NCBI GenBank assembly: GCA_964036195.1
Contig: OZ038450.1
Span: forward strand, 6,574,701-6,638,700
Source of the DNA: Sphaerolaimus hirsutus
Taxonomy: Eukaryota; Nematoda; Chromadorea; Monhysterida; Sphaerolaimidae
Direction: 5' to 3'
DNA: 64,000 nucleotides
Shown here: positions 21,902 to 33,918 of the stretch, piece after piece
Numbering within the stretch: the stretch's first letter is position 1
Layout: each line of letters starts with the position of its first letter
Made by a program: the position numbers and the translations under genes
The notes under the pieces: model-generated
Databases searched by the model: none
The model's input: only the letters and a program-made list of their open reading frames with translations
Told to the model about the DNA's origin: nothing

Positions 21902-24900
21902 TCACAATGCTGCAGATACAGCAGATATCTTCTCATTGCAGCTAGAATCTAGTACCATAATGATGTCATCTGTTATTATTAGTTTCTTCTCTTCATCAGT
22001 TGAAGTCACAGTCTTCACCCATCCCAAACTCCCTTCAGAACAGCTGGAACTTTGTGCATCAATATCCACACCCATGCCCTTATCATACAGCTTGTGCATG
22101 AACATGGTGCACAGTCTGTCACATGCACTTGGGTCCACAGGACCACCAAAGCCTAATCTTTGCACCATCCACCTCCATCTGACTGCATGTGACCAATCAC
22201 AATAGTTCAAGTGGGTTGTGTCTTTGATGGTGACAGATTGGCCATTCTGACCACATGCTGCTAGCACCTTTGAGATGAATACATATATCAGCTAAGGTTG
22301 AAGGCACTCAAAGCAGGCAGATTCAAATTAGATGTTTCACCTTTGCCATTTTCTGTTTATTCTCTTTCCACTGCCATTTGTGGGAATTGATAAAGAGCAC
22401 ATGAGCATTGGCAGTTGCCAATTTGTCATGTAGGTCATGGTCACAAGGAAACATCCAGCCATCAAGTGCCACTGCAGATCTGAAGCCACTGCCCATAGCC
22501 AGTGCTGTCAGTGCTGTTATAGCACCAAAAGAGTGACCTGTGAATGTATTTATTTAAAGTTATGTAATTTGCAATATTTTGATTAGAGCAAACAGTAATT
22601 TTTAATTGTGTTTGTACTACCGAATCATGTACATCATTTCAGGGAAAAAAACTGGAAAAACATTATGTTTAAACACAGAATCTGATTGTTGCTTTCAAAT
22701 GAAAAAGGAACCCCATTAATTCTGAAAGAACCAATCCCAGTAAGAAAATCATTTGAGACCAATTAATTCAACTTTGTACCGGTGACTGCAGAATGACTGC
22801 ATGGTGCTTTTGGTTTTTGGTACTTTTTTTTACTTGTACTGTTGTACTCAGTATAGAAGCACCTGGCGCTGGCACATACATAGCTTGTGCCAAACCGAAA
22901 AAATCGAACTCGGCACTCTCGATGGTGCTATTTTACACGTGTGCCAGTGATGCATGGTGCTATGCTCTTATCTAACAAACATCAATGCACTTAGCTTCAA
23001 TGTCTTGGAACCTTTTCCAGCACTTATTTACAACACCCTTATTCATATACAACACAAATAAACCCCCATCTAAATACCAACCAGCAACCATTGGCTTTGA
23101 CAAGTCCAATCTGCCCTTGAATTGCATCCAGTCAAACTCAGCACCCAAAACAAGCTTGTGGCCAAAGTCACCCTTGGCATTCAGCTGTTCAAGTGCCTGC
23201 AGCCCACTGAGACAGTCCAGGGGGCAGTTCAAGACCATGTAAATGCCCTGTAAAATTGTAAATGTCATGCAAAATGTCAAAAGTCATGTAAAATGGCAAA
23301 CGGACTTAACCATTTTCCAGGGAATTTTAAATGACTTTTACACTTTGCATGACACTTGACATTTTACAGGAAATTTACAGGGTCTAGAAGTGGCACCAGC
23401 GCCCGTTTGTGCACTTGTCTGTTTCTCAGTGGATAATCGTCTTCAGTGTTCTCTAGCACCTTCAAATTGATTGGTTCCTCTTTACCACTGCAATGGGTTC
23501 GTTTTGTTTGGGAAAAAGTGAAAGTGATGGCATCGTGATTTGTTGTTGTCACGTTTTAAGCTTTTGTGGTGTTTTCAGCGAACGATTGCACACTGTTCAG
23601 TTGTGCTGTGGACATTATAGCTGTAACTTTTTTCCTGACCCCCGTGGCGCCAAGCGCCAATATTGAACAATGTTTTTGTCGCTGCAAATTGTACCAAATT
23701 CGTAGCTTAGCGGCATATCTTGTTCGATTGACGATGCGAGTGCACTCACGGCAAAAACATGGGTGCGTGATGCGCGGTGAAGAGTTGTGAACTCACCTCG
23801 CGCCGACAGAGGGAACCGGGAAGTGATCTGGCACAGAGAATTGTCATCATGCCGATACCGTGAACCGGCGTGAATGCACTTCACTCTGTGACGTACACTT
23901 GGCTCTTCATCCTACCTATTTCCGCACGTCTCACGAACCCATGTTTTGCCGTGTTAAGAGAAGACATGCACAATATGCTGTGCCGCGAACTAGCTAAAAT
24001 GTCAACTCAAAGTCAATCAATAGGGCACCTCTCGTCGATGCGATATGTCCAGGCGGCGGACCTGTCGGCGTGCTCCACCGCGAGCACCACGTAGCCGCGC
24101 TTGGCTAGTCTGCTGCACATGGCCGAGTGGTACAACCTGAAAATGGTGCTTTGTGTTCATTTGACCACATTATACTGAATACAATAGCCTGCGTATTTGC
24201 TGGGCGAAGTCATGTCTGAATTCTCGCTTTCGTTGACTAGGTAAACTGCCGGCAGAAAATATTGGGACATCGATCAAAAAAATAAAAAATCGCAATTTAT
24301 TGCGGAACGAAATAAATTTGGGGCGGGCCACCCGCATCAAAAGATAGCCTTAACAATTCTCTACAGGAACCCCCGGGGGGACCTCTGTAGCTGCTTTGAT
24401 GCGGCCGCAGGGGCGCCTCCCGTAAAATTTTTTCATTTTTGAGATGGCCTAAAAAAACGGGACATCGTACGCCATTTTTAAGAGAGCTCAATCCAATGTT
24501 CTGTAAGGGGGCACGCCCAGACTCTCTAAAAGACCGTATGAAATGTCATGCAAAGTGTCAAAAGCCATGTAAAATGACATGCAAAATCTCGAATGAGCAG
24601 TGAATAAAATCAAAGGATATTTGACTTTCTGCATGAAATTTTACATGAATTTTCACACTTTATATTACAATTTACACTTTACATAGTTTTGGAGTGGCAT
24701 CAGGTCATCCGTAAAGTGAGAACGTATAGGTATACACTCATAGTCAATTACCCGGTATGTTTGCAGCTGCAGGGCATCTGCATTTCCGCTAATTTCATTA
24801 GGAATTTCTCACTCGTTCACTCACACACAACAGGGGGCAATCCCAAGCCCTGTAAAGTGTAAAGTAAAGTGTCAAATGTAAAGTCAAATGCAAAGTAAAG

Positions 24901-27900
24901 TGTCAATCAAAACAAAAAAGAAAAGATTATATTACTGAACTTTGCATGACAATTGACACTCTACTTTGCATTTGACTTTACATTTGACACTTTACTTTGC
25001 AATTGACTTTACATTTGACACTTTACTTTACACTTTACAGGGCTTGGGATTGCCACCAGGTGCTCGATTGGTTCGATAACGATAAAATACCAACTGCAAT
25101 TTTCTTTCCATGTGCCGCGCGCGCGCGTGCTCAGTTGCGAATCAATTGAATTTGGAATCGAATTATTTTTCACTGTTAAAATGTTCATCTACATGGTGTG
25201 ATGATGAGATGACACGATTTCCTTGACACATTCCTGCCACCTGGTGCCGGTTCCGCAAGTGGACAAGTTAAGAGTTAAAAGTTGAGTAAAATGACAAATG
25301 GTGTGTTAAGAGTAAAGTTAAAGTTTAAGAGAAAAGTTAAAGTTTAAGAGTTGAGTTAAATGTTAAAAGTTGAGTTAAATGTTAAAAGTTGAGTTAAAGG
25401 TTGAGTTAAATGTTAAGAGTTGAGTTAAAGGTTAAAAGTTGAGTTAAGAGTTGAGTTAAGAGTTGAGTTAAGAGTTGAGTTAAGAGTTGAGTTAATAGTT
25501 GAGTTAAGAGTTGAGTTAAGAGTTGAGTTAAGAGTTGAGTTAAGAGTTGAGTTAAGAGTTGAGAGTTAAGAGACAAGTGGAAAATGATGGTAAAAAAATA
25601 TAAAAAAATAAAAATGTGAAATTGGTATCGATACGGCTGTTCGCTGGCATGGTGCCAATGTTGTATGCACATCATTTGAAAATAATGTATTTAAAAAAAT
25701 TATCGCTAAAAAAAGAAAAAATCGCGGAACGTTGTTTCAAATCTAACGCTCTCAAGATCCAAATTCATTTTTTAAATTTTTTAATCATTTTTTATTACAT
25801 TTTACCCCCATTTGTCTTTTAAATCAACTTTTAACTCACCTTTTAACCTTTAACTCAACTCTTAACATTTAACTCAACTCTTCACATTTAACTCAACTTT
25901 TAACTCAACTCTTAAATTTAAACTTTTCTCTTAAACTTTAACTTTTCTCTTAAACTTTAACTTTACTCTTAACTCGCCATTTGTCATTTTACTCAACTCT
26001 TAACTTTTAACTTTTAACTCTTAACTTGTCCACTTGCGGAACTGGCCCCAGGACATCTTTTTCACATGCAAACTGAGCTTGCGCACAGCCTCCACAACAC
26101 AACACTTCAAGCGATAACAAACGCCTCAAGTACCGTATTACCTCGAAATACCCCCATGGGGGTTTATTTTTTCGCCAGCAAAATTTGAGGGGGGTTAATT
26201 CGAGGGGGGTTTATTCGAGGGGGGGGGGGTTATTATTTCGTCAGAAATTTTTGTAAGGATTGTAGTAAATAGTAGGCATTTGCATACCCAAACAGGTAAT
26301 AAATGTGTCCAAACAGGATATATTTGGACACAAAAACGTAGAAAGCTATACAAACTAGTCTATGTGTAGGTGCAATGCAAATTAACAGTAATATACATCA
26401 TGTACATTGCATACATGACGATTTTATTATGTACATGACGTACATCATTCCGAAGGGGGGGGGGTATTTCGAGGGGAGGTTTATTATTTCCCCAGCCCAT
26501 TTTGAGGGGGGTTAATTCAAGGGGGGGATAATTCGAGGTAATACGGTAAGTACCACCTGCAAGAGGCCAATCCATGGGAGAAGACGACCACGGGCAGGTG
26601 CGCCGGCTTGGCCTTGGTCAACGCGGCCGCCCACAGCGCCGGTGACTGGCAGCGCGCCAGCCCCAGCAGGTGGCTCATGGCGTTCTTGGCGCACCACGCG
26701 CTCGCGCCGCCCAGACGCGCTGAGTAGTTGACATTTGGGTTTGAGTTCGCGTTTGAGTTCGCGGGTTGTGTGGAAGCCTTGTTTTCGTTTTTCATTCTAA
26801 TGTCATTTTTGCATGCAATGCAATGATGGACGACAAATGCGTCGACTTAAAATTGATATGACGTCAGACCATTTTCAAACGTTTTTTTTTCATTCAAATT
26901 TGCAAATAACATCTCACACGTCATAAGTTTTTTGCAAAATTTGAGTTTTGAACATGAAATACGAATAAAAGGCTTGTAACATGAACTTAAAACTTAAAAC
27001 TAAATTTTTCGGTGAATTTACTGAATTTTACGTTTCATTTTTTATTTGCCGTTATGCTGTAACTCCACCTTTAACTCAACTTCGAATTTGCCAGATTCTT
27101 GGTGATGGGCTATCGTTTACATATCGTCAGTATAAAATATCCTAGGTTATTTATATCCTTCCAATAATATTATACCTGGTCTGGGACAGCGGCAGGCCGA
27201 CCGTTCAGTGCCGTCACAGTGGTGAACTTGTTCGAATTGGTACCCTGTGAAATGCAAGCGATCGGGAAATGTGCAAATGGTGAGTAGGTGAATTGACGTG
27301 AATTGATGTGAATCAACGGTGAAGTGTGAGTGAAGGTTTGCAGTTGGTGAATGCCACGGGTTAGTTGAGCAACAAACAATCGGTTAATTCAGCAGCATAC
27401 TTGTTAAAACGTATTTACGTTTACTCGGTAAATAGGGATACTCGAGTACTGCGTAAATACGTTTACGTAAACAGGCAAAAAACGACAATAACTAGTGAAT
27501 TTGATGGTGAAAAGGGCAAAAAGGTGATTGGGGCAAAATTTCTCAAAAATACCCTATTTTACGTCTAGGTACCGGGGACAAAAGTAATTTACTCACGTTT
27601 ACTCATGAGTAAAAGTAAAAATAAAATACTTTACGTTTTCTGTACTCACCTGTGAGTAAAAAAAACACTTTATGTTTACATTTACTTTTGAAAGAGTACA
27701 GTACTTTTAAAAACTCTGTTCAGCAGTATAAATCACAATATAAATAGTTAGGCACCTATTTGAAGTTGAAAACGGTGTCGATAAGCCCATCACCAATACA
27801 GCTGTACAAATATAGAGGTTAACAAATGATTTCCAAATGGAAAAGCATCAAATAGAGGATGAACAAAAACCGGTGTTCAAATGGTGGTATTTTGAGAATA

Positions 27901-28346
27901 GATTTCCATCAAAGCTTGGCGCCATTTTGAGCTCTGCTCGGCGCCAGTTTCTGTTGTGCTTGGCGCCATTTTTATGGCGCATTTACTTTAGCAGAAATAA
28001 AACTAGGGTTATTTGTAGTGGATCCAGAAGATGAGCTAGATATATCAAATGGGCGTAAATGCTTTTCCATTTGCACACTATTGCCGACTAATTTATCCCA
28101 CGTAAAATACACAAAAGCCTCACAAAACCAACCATATTGAGCCGCTCCCATCAAATACTCATCTCTCTGAATCCACTTTGCATAGCGTCGCTTCTCATCG
28201 GGAACAGCCCCATCAGTTGGGTAATAAATCCTCGCAAACAAGCCGTGCTCCTTTCTGCCGCTCGCCGCCGGCGGCAAAGTCATAAGATCAAGGCACGCGG
28301 CGGCGAAATTGCCGCCGCCCGGCTCGTCGTCGATGTTGCACAGCAT
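21902..28346 (-). CDS. Platelet-activating factor acetylhydrolase (PAFAH2/PLA2G7 family), exon 5 interrupted by a MITE
   Basis: This phospholipase hydrolyses the sn-2 acetyl or oxidised acyl group of PAF-like phospholipids. Exons: 28346-27987 (alternative donor at 28079), possibly 27244-27176, then 26719-26557, 24136-24029, 23487-23082, 22537-22341, 22267-21902. Landmarks are PVVVFSHGLASCR, VVLAVEHADRSAAWTY, RNRQVHKRA, the nucleophile elbow GHSFG, the catalytic-Asp segment ALDGWMFP and the catalytic-His segment TTHLNY, so the Ser/Asp/His triad is present. There is no N-terminal signal peptide, which fits intracellular PAFAH2 better than the plasma enzyme. Splicing 28079 to 26719 is phase-compatible (1/1); the 69-bp exon is phase 0 and may be wrong or need a partner. 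Exon 5 is interrupted by a 175-bp element that shifts the frame to a stop. N-terminal exon joins are less certain than the rest. Confidence 0.88.
23221..23395. mobile_element. MITE of the CCCTGTAAA family, inserted in PAF acetylhydrolase coding exon 5
   Basis: GGGGCAGTTCAAGACCATGT at one end and ACAGGGTCTAGAAGTGGCA at the other, with CCAG duplicated at 23217-23220 and 23396-23399. Deleting the element plus one CCAG joins the gene's RA-L and D-C-L-S-G codons in frame. Confidence 0.87.
24835..25056. mobile_element. MITE of the CCCTGTAAA family (spacer/intron copy)
   Basis: GGCAATCCCAAGCCCTGTAA at the left end and GCTTGGGATTGCCA at the right, flanked by CAGG at 24831-24834 and 25057-25060. Arms consist of GTAAAGTGTCAAATG-type units and their complements. 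It lies in an acetylhydrolase intron. Confidence 0.78.
25241..26051. repeat. Foldback of TTAAGAGTTGAG units, TTCCGCAAGTGG ends
   Basis: Inverted ends GGTTCCGCAAGTGGACAAG and CTTGTCCACTTGCGGAAC enclose about 280 bp of tandem TTAAGAGTTGAG on the left. On the right are the complementary CTCAACTCTTAA units, around a unique AT-rich centre. Related pieces are at about 33705-33912 and 48089-48488. Confidence 0.7.
26133..26546. mobile_element. TA-flanked MITE, CCGTATT family (Tc1/mariner-like)
   Basis: CCGTATTACCTCGAA and its complement TTCGAGGTAATACGG lie between TA dinucleotides. Inside the tips are CCTCGAAATACCCCC-type blocks and G-runs. It begins about 9 bp inside the intron after acetylhydrolase exon 3. 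Confidence 0.75.
27396..27718. mobile_element. hAT-like MITE, TTACGTTTACTC family
   Basis: Ends CATACTTGTTAAAACG and CTTTTAAAAACTCTG with the duplication TTCAGCAG at 27388-27395 and 27719-27726. The arms carry inverted TTTACGTTTACTC / GAGTAAAAGTAAA motifs. It lies in the first acetylhydrolase intron. Confidence 0.83.
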
Positions 28347-28632
28347 TTTTTTCTCGAATTTAATTTTTTGGTCGATTCATTTGTAAATTTGTGTGCTGTA
28401 TTGATGGCAGCGGGCCGGTTTTTATTTGTGATTTTTGGAATTGGGATGAGGCCCGCGGTGGGGAAACATTGGGAAAGAGAAACCGCAATTTAGGTACCTA
28501 ATAATGTGTGTATTAAATTGAGAAAATTTAATTTCAGTTCTACATTTCACTGACTGCAAATCCGTTACCCATATATTATCGGCATAGCTGGGATCTTTGT
28601 TGTTCACATCGGGTTGAAAAAAATACTATTTA

Positions 28633-29181
28633 CCGTATTTCCTCGAAATACCCCCCGGGGGGTGATTGTTTCATGGTGGTCCCGAGAGGGGGGGGGGGGT
28701 TAAACGAGGGGGGGTATTTCGAGGGGGGGGGGATTATTATTTCACAAGAAATTTTTTGAAAACCAAGTACGAAATTGTCGTCTGAAACGTAAGCAGACGT
28801 CGAAAAATGCGACAAAAACCGCCATTTATAAGGTTCTGTAGACTAATAGTAGTACGTAGATGGTATAAACACTGTTCTAACGTGATTCCGACATTGTTTT
28901 AACGTGTGTTCTGCACTACGCAGAACACAAACTGCAGTATTTGTCATGTACGTTCTCTTTACACTCAATCTGGGGGGGGGTATTTCGAGGGGGGGTGATT
29001 GTTTCATAGTGGTCTCGAGAGGGGGGGGTCAAACGAGGGGGGGGGGGTATTTCGAGGGGGGGGTATTTCGAGGGGGGGGTATTTCGAGGGGGGTGATTGT
29101 TTCATAGTGGTCTCGAGAGGGGGGGGGGGGTCAAACGAGGGGGGGTATTTCGAGGGGGGGGGGTATTTCGAGGAATTACGG
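28633..29181. mobile_element. TA-flanked MITE, CCGTATT family
   Basis: TA-CCGTATTTCCTCGAAATACC at the left and GGTATTTCGAGGAATTACGG-TA at the right. Arms of GGTATTTCGAGGGGGG and GATTGTTTCATAGTGGTC blocks are repeated several times in tandem on the right. Confidence 0.75.
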
Positions 29182-30428
29182 TAAACTCAAGCAAAGGTAG
29201 GTAGGTAAAATGTTTTTCAAAGAAGAATGACTAAATATTTACTAAATATAAATAGCAGTTCTGCGTTGAATTGCCTATTTTACAATGTTTTATAATGGCT
29301 AACTTTTTCATCCGTGGAATTTTTGTCAATATTCACCAGTTACTTTACGGTATTTTCTCGAATTGACCCCCCTCGAAATACCCCCAGATTTGAGCGAGCT
29401 GAGGAAGAAAATAACCCCCTCGAAATAACCCCCATCATGTATGCAATGTACATGATGTATTGATTGCTGCTAATTCGCATCTTAGCTACACAGTGATCAC
29501 AAACTAGAATTTTTGTTATTCACATTTTTTAAATATATTTACACTCAATTCGGGTGGGGGTATTTCAAGGGTGGTTTATCATTTCCTCAGCTCGCTCAGA
29601 CATTGGGGTATTTCGAGGGGGTTAAATCGAGAAAAAACGGTACCCATATACCAAGTACAAAAATATTTTAAACATGCACATGTCCCGATACTATTTAGAA
29701 CCAGAATTTAACAAAGCTGCGCCTGCGCTTATTTATGTATTTATACTTTTTACTTAAAGTTGAATGTACACACCTACCTAATTATTTATGTGCAGTGCAG
29801 TGCCACTTTTCTTGCAAAAGCCGCAAAATGTGAAATATAAGTTACTAGAGCACATGGTTTTTATCTAGCTAAATATGTACTGTATACTCTTGAAAAGTGG
29901 GAAAGGATAAATTTTGCGGGTGATTTCTGACAGTTGTTGTTTTCTTGTTTTCCAACGGAACCTTTTTGCAGATCACACTATGAATCGAATAAAATTGAAT
30001 TGTTTAATACTGTCATATGGATTGGGTATGGGTACATTGGTTTAATAAATTGATCGCATAAAAAAGTATTTATTTACTATATATCCTCGAATAAGACCCC
30101 CGGGCAGTTATTTTTCGACAGAGTTTTTGAAGGGGAATTATTAAAGGAGGGGGGTTATTCAAGGGGGTCATTAGTTATTCAAGGGGGATTTAGTCGGATT
30201 ATTGAGGTCTAGATTCTATATACTAGTAGATATTTACGTAGAACACGCAGTATTTTACTTTTGTGAGGGGCTCTGGACAGCAGTTAGTGGGTGTGTACTG
30301 ACTTAGCGGCTTGCGCTGAAACCTAAATACCATATCCTATCTGCAAAAATGTTATGCATTATTTCTACCTCACGATATATTGCCTTCACAATTGCATAGT
30401 TTCAGATAGACATCATCACGTGACTTTA

Positions 30429-30504
30429 TTCATCAGGTTATGGTAGCATCCATGCAAAGCATGGTGGAGCATGCTTTGCATGGATGCTACCATAATCTGA
30501 TGAA
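30429..30504. repeat. Perfect or near-perfect hairpin, 34-bp arms
   Basis: Both arms contain ATGGTAGCATCCATGCAAAG or its complement, with an 8-base loop. Only one arm position differs (a G-T type mismatch near the base). No larger repeat contains it. Confidence 0.7.
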
Positions 30505-31775
30505 TATATTAAATATATTCTACTCCTTTTATAATGCAAACAGTAACGCCAGCGTCGATGTACCCCTTGCATTTGTCAGCTCTGCATAAAAACTCTTTTA
30601 AGCAAATGGTTGTGGGAAACAGATTGGCTGCTAAAAAACATGCAAAACCCAGTGCGCATGCATTGCGCTCCCAATAACCAAGTAGGCAAACCTATTATTG
30701 TAAAAGTACCTAGCCACAAAACGGAAAGGGCAAAGATATAGTAGGTCAGAGTCAGGGTCATGCAGAATGAGGTAAATAATAATAATGAATGGGTATATAA
30801 GTACACATATACCTATTTAGGTATATTTAAAATATATACAAAAATGCGCACACACACAGACTAAGGTCAGTCTTACGTAGACTAGAGATGACAGGCGGCC
30901 GCTGCCCCTGCCGCAGTACAATATTATGTATTTGTATATGTATTTGCACCATGTCTTCCCCGGCCAGTGCTGGCACCGTTTGCGACAGGGAACATGCGCA
31001 GCGGCGGGGAAGTGCACACTTTGCGGAGTGATGTGTTTGAGACAGTAGTGCGGATTGAGTTTGATTTTGAGCTTCAGAGTTCAGAGGTTTGGACAGTCAG
31101 GCCAATTTTACAAATTCACTTGTCACTTTTAAGTTGACTTCAAACCTTCACGCATCACTTTCAACTTTACCTAGGTAAATATCACTTGACCACATTGTGT
31201 GTCACCACCTGTGAAGTTGGCTTGCCCCAGCCTACAGGGATCAGTCTGTCCACACAGCAACCTGTAAAATTTCTATTCATTTTATTGTTTCTTGTTTTGG
31301 GAGCATTTGTTTGGACATGATGCATGCACACACCACTTTTGTATCAGAAAAAGTTAATGTCATCTCAGATGAGTTTAGAATCAGGTTCAGGGGCAGTCCA
31401 ACAAGTTTTATCTCGGTATGTGCTTCCAGACTCAATGTGGGGACACTTGATTTTTTTCAAGCTTGATGTTTAGTTTAGAAATCAAAACACTACTTTAGCA
31501 GCTGATGTTAAATTCTGTTCCACTCAGTGTACAATCGAATGTTTCATTCAATTCCATTGATCCCATTACAACTGGGATTTGCAATGGCATGAAACAAAGC
31601 ATTGTTATGTGGCTTGCACACACTGCACAATGAACCATATATAGCATCAATATCGCAAATGGAAATCAACAATCATCAATAAATACCTAAAAAAGTTTAA
31701 AAAAGTGTGTCCACTTGTAAATATCACAAAAACATCCAGTCTACGCTCATCTGAACACTCGACTGACGAAAATGC

Positions 31776-32210
31776 CATAGTTGTTAAAACGTATTTACGT
31801 TTACTCGATCAATACATATACTCGCATACTGTATAAATACATTTACATTTCCTCCCAAAAAATACTGGTGCTCACTTACTCACGTACTTTTTGAAAGTGA
31901 CAAGCATAGGAGATTTTTCTTTAAAATATTTATCAAAAGGGAAAAGCACATTTTTGATGTATTTCTGAGTAAAAATAAAAAACGCTGACTTTTACATTAT
32001 TTTTGTGAAAAAATACTCACTTTTACGTTTTCTGTGAGAAAAAATACCCATTTTTACGTTTTTACGTTTTCTCTGGAAAAAATAAGTTTTACTCACCTTT
32101 TACGCAGTGTAAAAGTAAAAATAAAATACTTTACGTTTTCTGTACTCAGGGGTAAGTAAAAAAATACTTTACGTTTACTTTAAAAAAGTTCGGTACTTTT
32201 AACAACTCTG
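31776..32210. mobile_element. hAT-like MITE, TTACGTTTACTC family
   Basis: Ends CATAGTTGTTAAAACG and CTTTTAACAACTCTG with the duplication GAAAATGC at 31768-31775 and 32211-32218. Confidence 0.85.
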
Positions 32211-32423
32211 GAAAATGCACGATTATTCCGCGACTAATTTTCCCGCCATGCTCCAGGCGACCCGCGGTGCATTTCGTGCATGGCGCGTGCAAAGTTTCGT
32301 GCAGGAAAATTGCTCTGTCATATTCTCTACTGAACAGGACCGCAGTTTTATATTTACCTGGGAACAAACGCCGCTTGATAACTACCAGGGACCTGTGCGG
32401 GAACACAACAGCCAGGGAATATA

Positions 32424-32567
32424 CCGTATTTCCTCGAAATATATCCCGGGGGTAATTATAATAGAGTGAAAATTTCGAGGGAGTTGAACGAGGGGCGGTA
32501 TTTCCGGCGAGGTTTTTTTAATGTAAAATGGCCATTCTGAGGGGGGGGGTATTTAGAGGAAATACGG
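32424..32567. mobile_element. TA-flanked MITE, CCGTATT family (short copy)
   Basis: CCGTATTTCCTCGAAATA and the complement-like TTTAGAGGAAATACGG, TA on each side. Nothing gene-like is seen between here and 33288 apart from a G-run near 32660. Confidence 0.72.
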
Positions 32568-33287
32568 TATAAAATGTATAATGGTGAGAATTTTATTGCG
32601 GGGTGGCGTCACGGGACGGCGCCGCGTCATAATAAGTTTTTGGAACAACATAGTTCCAGATAGGGGGGGGGGGGGGTCCGGAGGTTCTGAACTGTTTTTT
32701 TAGAAATGGGAAAATGTTTTCTTTTTTGAAAATAATGTGAATAATACAAATTTATTGCACTCATTCAACATGAATTTATCAGTGTAAGAATAGCCTTTTT
32801 ACAGGTAAAAACACTTGACACCGATCTTGCAAGTGATGAAAAGTGCGTCAGCTGCGAGTGAGGAGTAACAAACGGACCGCTTTACAAACAACTAAAAGTT
32901 ATTTGATCACAAGCTTACTTGTTACCGGCATATTTCCATACATCACAGCACTTCCCTTGCCACTTGATATTTAACTTGCAAAATCACCCAACCCTTCGAA
33001 AGGTCGTTGTCAGAAACGACGGTACAGCTACCTTTCATTTATTAGCAAGAACATTGTAAGCTGTCAACAACAGAGGCCCATAAATATGGTTGTATAAAAA
33101 TTGTATTTAATTTTAATTTTATTCATGTTTCATTTTTTGTATCTTTCAAAAGTCATTAATAAAATAAACGCCATTTCACAAAAATAGGTAATCCTGCACG
33201 CAAAGCCACAATGCACATGTTACATGCATCAGATAATTACAAGAAGGAACATTTGAACATTTCACATCTTTATTCTAATTACACCTG

Positions 33288-33466
33288 GGGGCAGTCCCAA
33301 GCCCTGTAAAGTGTAAAGTAAAGTGTCAAATGTAAAGTCAAATGCAAAGTAAAGTGTCAATCAAAACAAAAAAGAAAATAATTTATCACTGAACTTTGCA
33401 TGACAATTGACAGTTTACTTTGCATTTGACTTTACATTTGACACTTGACAGGGCTTGGGACTGCCA
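33288..33466. mobile_element. MITE of the CCCTGTAAA family
   Basis: GGGCAGTCCCAAGCCCTGTA at the left and GGGCTTGGGACTGCCA at the right, CCTG at 33284-33287 and 33467-33470. Nearly identical to the copy at 24835-25056, so probably recent. Confidence 0.82.
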
Positions 33467-33918
33467 CCTGATGGTATCTTTTGCCATACAATTTTGTTCC
33501 AGTTTTTTCAGATACAATTACTTTTGTTAAACATTTGAATTCGAGCAAATGGATTCCATTCTTCCATACACCTAATTTTTTTCCAGCCTGACCTGTCTAT
33601 GCAGAAACAAGCAAGACGTGTACCTAGCTCAGTGCCGATGTTCAAAAGAGCATGTGTGTACATTTCATTCGACTGTATCATTATACAGCTAATCATACAG
33701 CCGACTACTGGGGCCAGTCCCTCAAGTTGACAAGTACGTTACTCTTGACGCTTTTCTTTACTCTTAACTTTGTTCCCGACTTTTAACTTGACTCTTGACT
33801 TGACTCTGGTGCTGGTTCCGCAAGTGGCAAAGCTAAGAGTCAAGTTAAAAGTCAAGAGTAAAGTAAAGAGTCAAGAGTAAAGTACTTGTCAACTTGCGGC
33901 ACTGGCCCCAGTTGACTA

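Larger units (their letters stand above)
28347..31775. other. Gene-free spacer upstream of the acetylhydrolase gene
   Basis: CCGTATT-type elements occupy 28633-29181 and about 29348-29641, with related G-rich fragments at about 30085-30210. A 76-bp perfect hairpin lies at 30429-30504. From about 29700 to 31775 otherwise I see only AT-rich DNA without supported genes. Confidence 0.5.

Noticed and set aside
25406-25675. Frame of repeated QLLT residues
   Set aside because: Translation of the TTAAGAGTTGAG tandem repeat.
24835-26040. CRISPR-like array
   Set aside because: The short repeats are contiguous or inverted with no regular unique spacers, and the DNA is from an animal nuclear genome.
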